Shown here one piece after another: positions 17,744-26,108 of a stretch of 63,490 nucleotides of DNA; positions within the stretch are counted from its first letter, which is position 1, and every line of letters begins with the position of its first letter. The position numbers were made by a program, and so were the translations under genes. The stretch is from positions 1 to 63,490 of the forward strand of contig CAMDKS010000001.1 in NCBI GenBank assembly GCA_945900755.1, read 5' to 3'. Source of the stretch: Bdellovibrio sp. ZAP7 (lineage in GTDB: Bacteria > Bdellovibrionota_B > Oligoflexia > Oligoflexales > RGVZ01). The notes under the pieces were generated by a model. That model was not told where the DNA came from, did not search any database, and was given only the letters and a program-made list of their open reading frames with translations.

Positions 17744-18322
17744 ATGAACCAGATTGAAGAAACTCTATTCCACCTCGTGAACTCCCTTTCAGGGCGATAT
17801 GCGTTCCTTGACGGGGTCATGTTTTGGTTAAGTGATTCGTCGACCTGGATTCTGGCCGGCTCCGCCTTCTATATTTATGCATATGCGGCCAAAAAAAAGG
17901 ACCTCATCATTTTGTTTTGGTGCGCCATCATTTGCGTGGCCTTTTCCGACCTCATTTCGTTTGAATTGATTAAACCCTTGGTTGGTCGAGAGAGACCTTG
18001 CTGGATTTTGAGCAAGTCAATTTTAATGGACGGTAAGTGTGGCGGCAGCTATGGATTCACGTCAAATCATGCCGCGAACTCCTTTGCGGTTTGGGCGGCC
18101 GTGGTCAAAAAAAATGGTATCCAATCTAAAATGGCCAAAGTTTGCTTGGCGCTGGCCTTGCTCATCTCAATGAGTCGAGTGTACCTGGGAGTTCACTTCG
18201 TGGGCGACGTAGTCGGCGGCGCACTTCTCGGCGCAGCTGTGTCCTCGGTGCTGTGGAGCCAAGGTCTAGATTCGTGGGCGACAATCATTTCGAATAGAAC
18301 GGGTGCAAAAAGGCTCAACTAG
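17744..18322 (+). CDS. PAP2-family membrane phosphatase
   Basis: A membrane-embedded acid phosphatase of 192 residues, probably acting on lipid phosphates such as phosphatidate or undecaprenyl pyrophosphate. The three PAP2 motifs are K77...R84-P85 (KPLVGRERP), TSNHA with H109, and SR...H...D at 144-155 (SRVYLGVHFVGD). In motif 2 the usual PSGH is replaced by TSNH, but the catalytic histidines are kept. Five or six hydrophobic segments surround them. AAGGA precedes the ATG. It ends at a hairpin shared with the convergent fadJ gene. Confidence 0.88.
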   Translation: MNQIEETLFHLVNSLSGRYAFLDGVMFWLSDSSTWILAGSAFYIYAYAAKKKDLIILFWCAIICVAFSDLISFELIKPLVGRERPCWILSKSILMDGKCGGSYGFTSNHAANSFAVWAAVVKKNGIQSKMAKVCLALALLISMSRVYLGVHFVGDVVGGALLGAAVSSVLWSQGLDSWATIISNRTGAKRLN

Positions 18323-18347
18323 TCGCCGGCGCGAAAGCGCGAGCGAC
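18322..18347. terminator. Bidirectional hairpin between PAP2 gene and fadJ
   Basis: Imperfect stem GTCGC-CG-GCGC, loop GAAA, GCGC-GA-GCGAC, placed between two convergent genes with only 28 nt between their stops. The GCGC-GAAA-GCGC core recurs at two other convergent ends in the window. Confidence 0.6.
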
Positions 18348-18350
18348 GGT

Positions 18351-20489
18351 CTAACATTTTTCATCGGGATAATACTTTTTGCCGGACTCTGCCATTTCTA
18401 TCAGGCTGGAGGGTGGGGTAAAGCGCTTTCCATACTTAGATTCTAGGGCTTTCATGCGCGAGACGATTTCCTTGGCGCCGATGAGGTCAATGTACTTAAA
18501 TGGTCCTCCTAAAAAGGGAGGGAAGCCGACGCCAAAAACACTGCCGATATCGCCTTCGTACGGGCTCGGCAGGACGCCGTCGTCAAGGCAAAGAATGGTT
18601 TCACTGACGTACCCAAGAACGCACCGATTAATCATGTCTTCTTTATCCAGGCTTCGATTGGGCTGAACATTCATAAGCTCATAAACTTGTTTGTCAACGC
18701 CCATACGTTTTCCGTCAACATAAATATAAAATCCCTTTCCATTTTTTCGGCCAAGGCGCCCACTATCAGAGACTTGCTTAAATTGAGGAGGTGTTTTGAA
18801 TCGACTGGGCCAAGCGGCCTCCATAGTTTTCAAGACGTGGGTTCCGATATCAAGACCAACTTCGTCGATAAGCGTAATGGGCCCCACGGGCCACCCAAAG
18901 CCCGTCAGAGCATCGTCCATGTAATCTATGGCGACCCCTTCGGCAACCATCATGGAAGCTTCGGCAAGATAAAAAGCCAAGGCTCGATTGACATAAAATC
19001 CGGGGCTATCCTTAACCACAATGATGGTTTTTCCCAACTGACTACCGAGTTCGACAATTCGGGCCACGACCCACGGCGCCGTTTTTTCTGCGACGACGAC
19101 TTCCAAAAGCGGCATTTTATCTACCGGAGAAAAAAAATGCATGCCAATCACTCGTTCTGGATTTGCGGATTTTCCGGCAATATCTTTTAGCGGGAGTGCC
19201 GAAGTATTTGAGGCGAAGATCCAGTCTTTACCGCAGTCTTTTTCGAGGCCCGCAAGAATTTTTTGCTTCAAATCCAGACTCTCGAACACAGACTCTATGA
19301 CTACATCCAATTTGTTGAATCCAGCAGGAGTTAACTGTGGTGTAATCTGGGCGACGCAGCTCTCGGCCTGAAACGAGCGGATGCGGCGACGTTTGACTTT
19401 CTTGAAAAAGAATTCTCGCGCAGCTTTCATCAATCTAGCGAGTGACTCTTTGCTCGGATCACTAACGGCGACTCGGATGCCGCGGTCCGCACAAACAGTG
19501 GCTATGCCGCACCCCATGAAACCGCCGCCGATGACGCCGACGCTACTGACAGTCAAATCATCGCCAAAACGGTCTTTGCCCGCATCTTTGTAGGGGTGTT
19601 TTTTAACGGCATTTGAGGCGTTAAAAAGATGGACCAAGGCCCTTGACTCGCTAGTTTGGGAGAGTTCGCCAAAGTAATCGGCCTCTAGTTCGAGACCCCG
19701 CGCAAGACTCAACTCAAAACCGGAAAAAACGGCGTCAAGTGCCTTGTAGGACGCAGGGTAGAGTCCCTTTGTTTTTTCCGTGACCGCCTGCTTCGCCTTT
19801 ACGGCCATGATGCGGCGACCGATAATATTGCCCTCCAATGCAATTCGAGCGATGGATTTTTTGACACCTGCGTTAGCGGGTCGCATCTTGCTTGCCAATT
19901 TTATGGCCTCGGCTTGTAATAAACCATTCGGCACGCAGGCGTCTACCAGTCCCATTTTTAAGGCTCGGCTCCCATCCACTCGCCTTGCTGTGAGAATCAT
20001 ATCGAGGGAGGCGGCGAGACCGATTAGTCGAGGAAGGCGTTGAGTGCCACCTGCTCCAGGGATAAAGCCAAGTTGAATTTCCGGAAGCCCCAATTTGGTT
20101 TTTTCGTCGGTGGAGGCGATCCGCCAACTGCACGCGAGCGCTAATTCAAGCCCTCCGCCGAGGCAGGCTCCGTGAATCGCTGCCACAGTGGGCTTTTGAC
20201 AAAGACTGACTTTTTGAAACATTGCCTGCATGGCCCGTGAACCTGCCGCAGCCTCGGCAGCATTTTTAAAGCTCGCAATGTCATCAATATCTGCGCCGGC
20301 AATAAACTGGTCTTTTTTTCCGCTCGCAAAAACGATTCCTTTAACAGCAGAATCTTTAATGAGCCCGTCGAGAAGTGAATCAAGTTCCCGCAGCACACCG
20401 GTTGCAAGCGTGTTAGCCTCTTTGTCTAGGCGATTAAACGCCACGACGCATATTCCATTGTGATTCACCTGAGAGAAAAACTTACTCAT
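18351..20489 (-). CDS. fadJ: Fatty-acid oxidation multifunctional protein, alpha subunit
   Basis: A 712-residue fusion of enoyl-CoA hydratase/isomerase (residues 1 to about 190) and L-3-hydroxyacyl-CoA dehydrogenase (from about 305). Crotonase motifs: ASGKKDQFIAGADIDDI and CLGGGLELALACSWRIA with the oxyanion-hole glycines, and the E-bearing segment GLPEIQLGFIPGAGG. The dehydrogenase shows the NAD site VGVIGGGFMGCGIA, SNTSALPL, GMHFFSPV with the catalytic histidine, and KDSPGFYVNR. Length and layout fit FadJ/FadB. AGGAG lies 9 nt before the ATG. It follows the thiolase gene by 17 nt, forming a two-gene beta-oxidation operon. Confidence 0.94.
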   Translation of the reverse strand: MSKFFSQVNHNGICVVAFNRLDKEANTLATGVLRELDSLLDGLIKDSAVKGIVFASGKKDQFIAGADIDDIASFKNAAEAAAGSRAMQAMFQKVSLCQKPTVAAIHGACLGGGLELALACSWRIASTDEKTKLGLPEIQLGFIPGAGGTQRLPRLIGLAASLDMILTARRVDGSRALKMGLVDACVPNGLLQAEAIKLASKMRPANAGVKKSIARIALEGNIIGRRIMAVKAKQAVTEKTKGLYPASYKALDAVFSGFELSLARGLELEADYFGELSQTSESRALVHLFNASNAVKKHPYKDAGKDRFGDDLTVSSVGVIGGGFMGCGIATVCADRGIRVAVSDPSKESLARLMKAAREFFFKKVKRRRIRSFQAESCVAQITPQLTPAGFNKLDVVIESVFESLDLKQKILAGLEKDCGKDWIFASNTSALPLKDIAGKSANPERVIGMHFFSPVDKMPLLEVVVAEKTAPWVVARIVELGSQLGKTIIVVKDSPGFYVNRALAFYLAEASMMVAEGVAIDYMDDALTGFGWPVGPITLIDEVGLDIGTHVLKTMEAAWPSRFKTPPQFKQVSDSGRLGRKNGKGFYIYVDGKRMGVDKQVYELMNVQPNRSLDKEDMINRCVLGYVSETILCLDDGVLPSPYEGDIGSVFGVGFPPFLGGPFKYIDLIGAKEIVSRMKALESKYGKRFTPPSSLIEMAESGKKYYPDEKC

Positions 20490-20506
20490 TAAATAGCACT
20501 CCTTTG

Positions 20507-21832
20507 TTAACCAACTCGTTCAAGTAGCATGGCTCCAGCTATACCGCCCTGGGCACAGATGGCGATAACCCCAATATTTTTATTTTGACGAATGAGAGCA
20601 TTGGCAAGAGACCCTGCTAAGCGAGCGCCAGTGGCTCCAAAGGGGTGCCCGATCGCAAGCGCTCCACCATTGAGGTTTAGTTTGTCGTCAGGCACGAGTC
20701 CAAAAGCTTTAGAGGACCCAAAGTACTCTTCACAAAAGGTGGCGGAGTCCATTGACTTTATGCAGCTTAGAACCTGTGCGGCGAACGCCTCGTGGATTTC
20801 AAACAAGTCGATGTCATTAATTGATAGGCCGTTGCGTTTAAGGAGCAGAGGAATGGCAAGGGCCGGTCCAATTAGCAATTGATCGTGTGGATTGACGCCA
20901 ACGAACATAACGTCACGCACCAAGGCCTTTGGTTTAAGTCCAAGGGATTTAGCAAAACCTTCATCGGCGATCAAGCAGGCGGCCGCTCCATCAGTTAGGG
21001 CCGAGGCATTACCTGCGGTAATGGTGCCGTATTTCCGGTCAAAGGCTGGGCGAATCTTTGCCAACGCTTCAAGGCTGGTATCCCCCCGAATTAAGTTATC
21101 CTTGTCCACGCAGACTTGAAATTTTGGGGGGGCCCAGATCGGCACAATTTCTTCAGCCAGAATGCCGGCGGCCTGTGCCTTTGCGGCTTTTTGATGAGAA
21201 GCAACCGCGAAGCGATCTTGTTCTTCGCGTTGAATGGCATTTTTCTTGGCCATTATTTCTGAGTGCTCCCCCATGCTAAGACCTGTCATGGGCTCACTTA
21301 TGCTTGGAGGCTTTGGGAGCCAGGCGCCCGCAGAAAACTGGGAGAGCATGGCGAGTCGTGCCATCGGGGTTTTTGCTTTGTTCAATTTGACGAGAAAGCG
21401 TCGCGCCTCTTTCGAGTAAACAATGGGAGTGTCACTGATGCATTCGACTCCGCCGGCTAAAATAATTTGGTCGTGTCCAGCCATAATATTGCGAGCGGCA
21501 TCAGCAATGGTTTGCATGGAGCTAGTGCACGCGCGGTTTAACGTGTAGCCGTGAATGTGGGAGGGCAGGCCCAAATTTATTATTGTATCGCGTGCTACGT
21601 TGCCGTTTTTGGTCTGCGGCAAAACAACGCCGCACGAGATTTCGTCAATTTCGTCGACGCTAACTCCGGTTTTTTGAATGAGCCCAGCGATCGTGCGACT
21701 GTAGAGCTCTAACGTGTCGCAGTCTTCGAAGGCGCTAAACGATTTTACAAAGGCACTTCTAGCTCCGTCGATTATGACGGGACGTTTGTTGCCAGTTTGA
21801 CTCGTGCGATGGTATTTTTTCGAAATAGACAT
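20507..21832 (-). CDS. fadI: 3-ketoacyl-CoA thiolase of the FadI type
   Basis: Acetyl-CoA acyltransferase of 441 residues, the beta subunit partner of the downstream FadJ. The acyl-accepting cysteine is C102 in TLNRACTSSMQ; the catalytic His is H396 in AIGHPFGATGARLAG and the second Cys is C426 in ICAQGG. The length (about 440 rather than 390) and the inserted loop region match FadI better than FadA. GGGGG precedes the ATG. Together the two genes would carry out the last three steps of each fatty-acid oxidation round. Confidence 0.93.
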   Translation of the reverse strand: MSISKKYHRTSQTGNKRPVIIDGARSAFVKSFSAFEDCDTLELYSRTIAGLIQKTGVSVDEIDEISCGVVLPQTKNGNVARDTIINLGLPSHIHGYTLNRACTSSMQTIADAARNIMAGHDQIILAGGVECISDTPIVYSKEARRFLVKLNKAKTPMARLAMLSQFSAGAWLPKPPSISEPMTGLSMGEHSEIMAKKNAIQREEQDRFAVASHQKAAKAQAAGILAEEIVPIWAPPKFQVCVDKDNLIRGDTSLEALAKIRPAFDRKYGTITAGNASALTDGAAACLIADEGFAKSLGLKPKALVRDVMFVGVNPHDQLLIGPALAIPLLLKRNGLSINDIDLFEIHEAFAAQVLSCIKSMDSATFCEEYFGSSKAFGLVPDDKLNLNGGALAIGHPFGATGARLAGSLANALIRQNKNIGVIAICAQGGIAGAMLLERVG

Positions 21833-21853
21833 AGTGAGAAATCCCCCGATTAA

Positions 21854-22228
21854 TTAGCTACTAGGTTGTTCTTGTACGAACGCAATGATTGTATCTAAGA
21901 ATAGTTTGTCACTTGGTTTTACATTTACAAAGGTGCCGCCGAGCCGTTGTTTTGCGTTTTGAAACCATTTTACTTGAACCGAAATTTGAATCGACGGGGG
22001 ACTCGCCACGCCAAATGGTCTTAGAGGGATTGTCAAAAAGTAAACGCTTTCCAACTCAATGTTGGCAGGGCCGGTGAGCTCAATTTTAAAACCAGTCTGG
22101 CTCAAATCTAGTAGGACGGCACTTTTCACGCCGAATGGCCACCAGTTATTGCGACGCAATTCAACCAGCGCGTGGGACATCACGCGTTCAGAACGCTCCT
22201 TAGCTGCTGGTTCAGATACATGATCCAT
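21854..22228 (-). CDS. PilZ-domain protein
   Basis: A 124-residue cytoplasmic protein that is essentially one PilZ-like beta-barrel. The pattern LLDLSQTGFKIEL corresponds to the D-x-S-x-x-G motif of cyclic-di-GMP-binding PilZ domains. The preceding arginine region (MSHALVELRRNNWWP) is less canonical than RxxxR, so ligand binding is uncertain. The ATG at 22228 is favoured over the one at 22276, since AGGAG lies 7 nt before it. It stands 21 nt upstream of fadI on the same strand. The HD-GYP protein 5 kb away suggests that cyclic-di-GMP signalling operates in this cell. Confidence 0.75.
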   Translation of the reverse strand: MDHVSEPAAKERSERVMSHALVELRRNNWWPFGVKSAVLLDLSQTGFKIELTGPANIELESVYFLTIPLRPFGVASPPSIQISVQVKWFQNAKQRLGGTFVNVKPSDKLFLDTIIAFVQEQPSS

Positions 22229-22434
22229 GAATATTCTCCTAAAATATAGAGTCAAAATTCGAAAAATCAGCATCAACGGAAGAAATTCCTCGACGAACTT
22301 GGAATTGATGTATGGAAATTGTATAATGAATTGGATGTCGGGGCAATGTTGTCAAGTGGAGTGGCCGCAAAACGGCTGACTAATATGCGCACAGAACATT
22401 CCGTCGAAGGCAAACCTGGATCGGGGGGTATGAT

Positions 22435-23715
22435 TTGGAAAATACAAACGAAACGACGGCAGGGAAAGCCACCGGAACAAAATTAGAGGCGCGGTACCGG
22501 GTCATCATTCTTGGTGGCGGAATTCACGGAGTAGGTATTGCACACGACCTCGCAAGTCGTGGTTGGCGAGACGTGCTCGTAGTTGAAAAATCCATTATTG
22601 GCTCTGGTACGAGCTCAAAGAGTACCAAGCTTATTCATGGCGGCCTTCGCTATCTGCAGCACCCAAGGGATTTTCCATTGGTTGCAGAGGGACTTGAAGA
22701 GCGAGCCTTACTATCAACACTTGCGCCAGATATTGTAAAATCCCTGCCCTTTATTTTTCCGGTTATGAAAAAGGGAGGCATGCCTCGCTTTATGATCAAG
22801 ATCGGTCTTTGGCTCTATGATACATTGTCACATGGCAGGTCTATGGGCCGCCATGTCTGGCTATCGCCCAACGAGGCACTAAAAGAAGCTCCAATACTTG
22901 ATAAATCGGTCTTTAAGGGATTCTACAAATTCTTTGATGGGCAAACCGACGACCTAGCCTTGGTGCGCCGCGTTGGAAAATCGGCCACCCTGCTTGGGGT
23001 GACGATCGCAGAACGCACGAAGGCGAACTCGATCTCGCACAGTGATGACGGCTGGCATGTCGAACTTCGCATGGGTGAGGAAACCAAAATCGTGACGGCA
23101 AAATATGTCGTAAATGCACTTGGGCCATGGGCTCACGAGATCTTTAAGGCTTCCAAGATAGAGCCAAAGGTGGAGGGCCTAAACAATCAGGGCACTCACC
23201 TGATGGTTCGAGACTTAGGGTTGACCTCAGGTCTATTTTTACAGTCACCAGCCGATGGCCGTATATTTTTTGTTTTGCCCTGGGAAGGGTACACTCTCAT
23301 TGGCACAACGGAAGACAATTACACAGGCCACCCCGATGATTGCGTGGCGCAGCCTGAGCAAATTGAATATCTTTTAAATCGTTGCAATCAATTTTTATCG
23401 ATCAAGCTTACACAAAGTGACATCATCAAAACGTTTGCCGGAATGCGTTGGCTTGCAAAAGACCCGAACAGCGGCTTGTCATCGACCTCAAGAACACATT
23501 TGCTAACTGTGCATGAAAAAGGTTCCGATTTATTATTCACCATTTACGGAGGCAAACTTACAGCCTACCGAGCTCTTGCTAAGGAGGTGGGGACGGCCAT
23601 CGCCAGAGCATTTGGTGACAAGTCAAAATCGCAAACCGATCAACCCGTCATGTGGGCGAAAGCGGATGTACTGCCCCTTGATTTAATGGTGCCACAAAGA
23701 TTTTCAAAAATCTAA
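22435..23715 (+). CDS. glpD: FAD-dependent glycerol-3-phosphate dehydrogenase, C-terminally short
   Basis: Membrane-associated flavoenzyme oxidising glycerol 3-phosphate to dihydroxyacetone phosphate; 426 residues. It has the dinucleotide fold VIILGGGIHGVGIAHDLASRG (part of residues 24-44), GSGTSSKSTKLIHGGLRYL, GPWAHEIF, VLPWEGYTLIGTTEDNY and IYGGKLTAYRALA. GlpD proteins usually run past 500 residues; here the chain ends shortly after the GGKLT segment, so the helical C-terminal domain is absent. No homologous frame follows the stop. The start is TTG with a G-run 6 nt upstream; the nearby ATG at 22430 is out of frame. Confidence 0.85.
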   Translation: MENTNETTAGKATGTKLEARYRVIILGGGIHGVGIAHDLASRGWRDVLVVEKSIIGSGTSSKSTKLIHGGLRYLQHPRDFPLVAEGLEERALLSTLAPDIVKSLPFIFPVMKKGGMPRFMIKIGLWLYDTLSHGRSMGRHVWLSPNEALKEAPILDKSVFKGFYKFFDGQTDDLALVRRVGKSATLLGVTIAERTKANSISHSDDGWHVELRMGEETKIVTAKYVVNALGPWAHEIFKASKIEPKVEGLNNQGTHLMVRDLGLTSGLFLQSPADGRIFFVLPWEGYTLIGTTEDNYTGHPDDCVAQPEQIEYLLNRCNQFLSIKLTQSDIIKTFAGMRWLAKDPNSGLSSTSRTHLLTVHEKGSDLLFTIYGGKLTAYRALAKEVGTAIARAFGDKSKSQTDQPVMWAKADVLPLDLMVPQRFSKI

Positions 23716-23764
23716 CATCCGCCCTAGGCACGAGCTAGAAAGTCGACTGAGAAACGAGTGCGAA

Positions 23765-24598
23765 ATGAGTGACAAAAAGCGGCTAGCGGTCAATAAAACC
23801 CGAGCAAAACGACCCGTAAGGCTTGTCCTTGAGAGCATGAAACATGTTTTCAACATCTCGCATGTTCCAGAAAAAGAGTCCATTTGGCAGTGGGGCGAAG
23901 CGAACATTGGAGAGTTGCCATCGACCTTTGATATCGGAATATGGAATATTTGGAAGGGACTTGGTGGCGTAGAATTCGTGAAAGAATATCAAAGAATGGT
24001 CAAAGATCGGCACCTCCTATTATTCCAAGAGGCGCTCCTGTCTCTGAAGCTTTTGGCGCAGTACGCACCCGACGGTTACGCGGCCCATCATGGGGCGACC
24101 TATCGACGCAGAGATGGTTTTCGAGAAGGAGTCATGACGATCTCTGCAGTTGCGCCAGACGAAGTCGGCAAGCGGATTCTTTGTCTTGCCCCGGAGCCGA
24201 TTTTCAAAACCACGAAAGCAACTCTGATCACCAAATATAAGGTAAAGGGCGGGAGCCATGCACTTTGCGTGGTGAATACCCATGCCACGTTAATGCGGAG
24301 GCCATCCACCGCAACTAAGGAGCTTGGTCAGGTGATTGATCATATTGCCACTCACGTTGGTCCGATCATTTATGCGGGAGATTTCAATACATTTTCTGCG
24401 GCCTACATTTCCGAAGCAGATCAGGCCCTAGCATCTATTGGCTTAAAGCGTGTGTTGCTTGAGGGCGACAGTCGCAGTCCACTGGCGTCCCTCGACCAAT
24501 TGTATGTCCGAGGTATTGACGTCATAGAGGCAAAGATTGACACGAGTTATATTCAATCGGATCATTTTCCCATTACGGCAAAAATTAGGATTGAGTAA
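23765..24598 (+). CDS. Endonuclease/exonuclease/phosphatase (EEP) family protein
   Basis: A 277-residue protein of the EEP fold. Visible motifs are IWNIWKG near the start (metal/phosphate region), LLLFQEAL with the metal-binding glutamate, NTHATLM with the catalytic histidine, IIYAGDFNTFS with the D-x-N pair, and SDHFPITAKI at the end. These are the complete set expected for a phosphodiesterase or nuclease. There is no signal peptide, so it is probably cytoplasmic. Substrate cannot be deduced. It lies 49 nt after glpD on the same strand; its ribosome-binding site is weak. Confidence 0.87.
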   Translation: MSDKKRLAVNKTRAKRPVRLVLESMKHVFNISHVPEKESIWQWGEANIGELPSTFDIGIWNIWKGLGGVEFVKEYQRMVKDRHLLLFQEALLSLKLLAQYAPDGYAAHHGATYRRRDGFREGVMTISAVAPDEVGKRILCLAPEPIFKTTKATLITKYKVKGGSHALCVVNTHATLMRRPSTATKELGQVIDHIATHVGPIIYAGDFNTFSAAYISEADQALASIGLKRVLLEGDSRSPLASLDQLYVRGIDVIEAKIDTSYIQSDHFPITAKIRIE

Positions 24599-24601
24599 TG
24601 C

Positions 24602-25810
24602 TTAGAACGACGTGTTCATGCCGACGCTAATTTTGTCGTTAACTCGACCAAGTTTATTTTCACCATTTGATCCCCAACCCTGACGAGGCTCGGCGGTGAT
24701 TGTGTAGGTGGTGCGATCTTTCTTAATCAGCACCTCGCCACGTACTTTTTTCTCAACGTGAGCATATACGACATTTACACATGGGCGGCTAGTGTCGCCC
24801 AGAATATTGGTAGCTGCGGTCTCAGTCGTTTGCCACTTACTATTCATTTTGCGAGAGAGCGACATCTGGCCGTACAGCGGAGCTTTGAGTGTTGTGGTTC
24901 GCGAATTTTTAACATCGGTGCTGACAGCTTGCACCGATACGAAGCCGTCGATTTGGGTCATGGTCACACGAGCGCCAGGCGCTTTGGCCTGTCCAACAGA
25001 ATCACTAACAGCAGCATTTTGATCGGCAGCGTCAATGGTCACGTCCATTTTAGAAGAAGGCGACCGACTCCACATATCTACGTTTTGGGGCGCAGGAGTT
25101 CCAATTTCAGAGTCCGTTACGGTTGCGGGCTGAGCAAAAACGGTTGAGCTTTCGTAAGCATCAAGTCGGTCGATTGTGTAAACGACTTTAGAAGGCCGGG
25201 AGTAGCCTGCGCCCATTTCTTCCATTGTAGCGTTGCTGGCGAGGTCGATGGGCGAGTCGTCGGAGACAATGTCCGTTTCCACGAGTCCGTAACGAATCGT
25301 AGGTCCGGAGCTCACGGCAGTGTTTTTTGAACGAGAGTGGATGACATCGAGCTGAAACGTCAGCCCTTTTCTGATACGTTCGAAAATCGGAAAAGCATCT
25401 TTAAATTTAACTTCGGTCGCTTTGCGGGTCTGTTGAGATAGGGTGACGCGGAGTTTATCGCTATCGACACGAGCGTCCGGTGCATCACCATCAAGCGTCA
25501 TGGTCGCCATTCCACGACCATAAGCGGCCTTACTTTTTTGAGCCGCACTAGTGGCGACATCGCGAATGGCGACGTTATTACCGCCTTGGCGGCTAGTAAG
25601 AGCGACTGCGATGAGCGATATTTTGGAGACAAATAAGTCACTTAGGTCAGTGGCTTTGATAAATGTCGGATTAGAAGCGGCTGCCAAATCTTCTTTGCTG
25701 TAATGCACAACCGAAAGCGACTGAGCAGAGGCCCCGACAGGTGCCACAAGCAACACACTTAGGGCCATGCACGCTAGGTTTAAGAATTTTTTGAGGGCTA
25801 AAACGTTCAA
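24602..25810 (-). CDS. Secreted protein of unknown function
   Basis: I do not recognise this 402-residue protein. It has a signal peptide (residues about 1-30, core LNLACMALSVLLVAPVGASA, likely cut after ASA). The mature part is rich in serine, threonine and valine without cysteines, alternates like beta-structure, and ends in GMNTSF, with a terminal phenylalanine as in many outer-membrane proteins; one domain repeats the theme of V.V..D.L. The gene starts at TTG with GAGG 5 nt before it. It converges with the EEP gene, only 3 nt between their stops. Confidence 0.65.
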   Translation of the reverse strand: MNVLALKKFLNLACMALSVLLVAPVGASAQSLSVVHYSKEDLAAASNPTFIKATDLSDLFVSKISLIAVALTSRQGGNNVAIRDVATSAAQKSKAAYGRGMATMTLDGDAPDARVDSDKLRVTLSQQTRKATEVKFKDAFPIFERIRKGLTFQLDVIHSRSKNTAVSSGPTIRYGLVETDIVSDDSPIDLASNATMEEMGAGYSRPSKVVYTIDRLDAYESSTVFAQPATVTDSEIGTPAPQNVDMWSRSPSSKMDVTIDAADQNAAVSDSVGQAKAPGARVTMTQIDGFVSVQAVSTDVKNSRTTTLKAPLYGQMSLSRKMNSKWQTTETAATNILGDTSRPCVNVVYAHVEKKVRGEVLIKKDRTTYTITAEPRQGWGSNGENKLGRVNDKISVGMNTSF

Positions 25811-26108
25811 AGAAGCCTCGGGATTTTAGAATGACTGTTCGTTCGATTTATCGCATCAGCTTTGGCCCGCCTATTTGAGGCCTGCCTACAAACTATGCTG
25901 CAATCCCTAGGCCAACACCCCAACCGTGCCATGTTCCTGTAATCAAAGGCAAAATATTCGCCTGGCGGAGCGCAAACTGTCAACAATTTGGTCACTGAAT
26001 CCTTGCCTCTAACAGGCCAAAAACGTATGGTAAAGCCCTGAAACGCCGGGAAACGACGAAAAGTCATAACTAGCAGTCATTACAGTATATATTTTGAGGA
26101 AGTGCGTC

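Noticed and set aside
25811-26108. Possible T-box or other riboswitch before ileS
   Set aside because: No T-box sequence or long paired stems were seen in the 298-nt gap.
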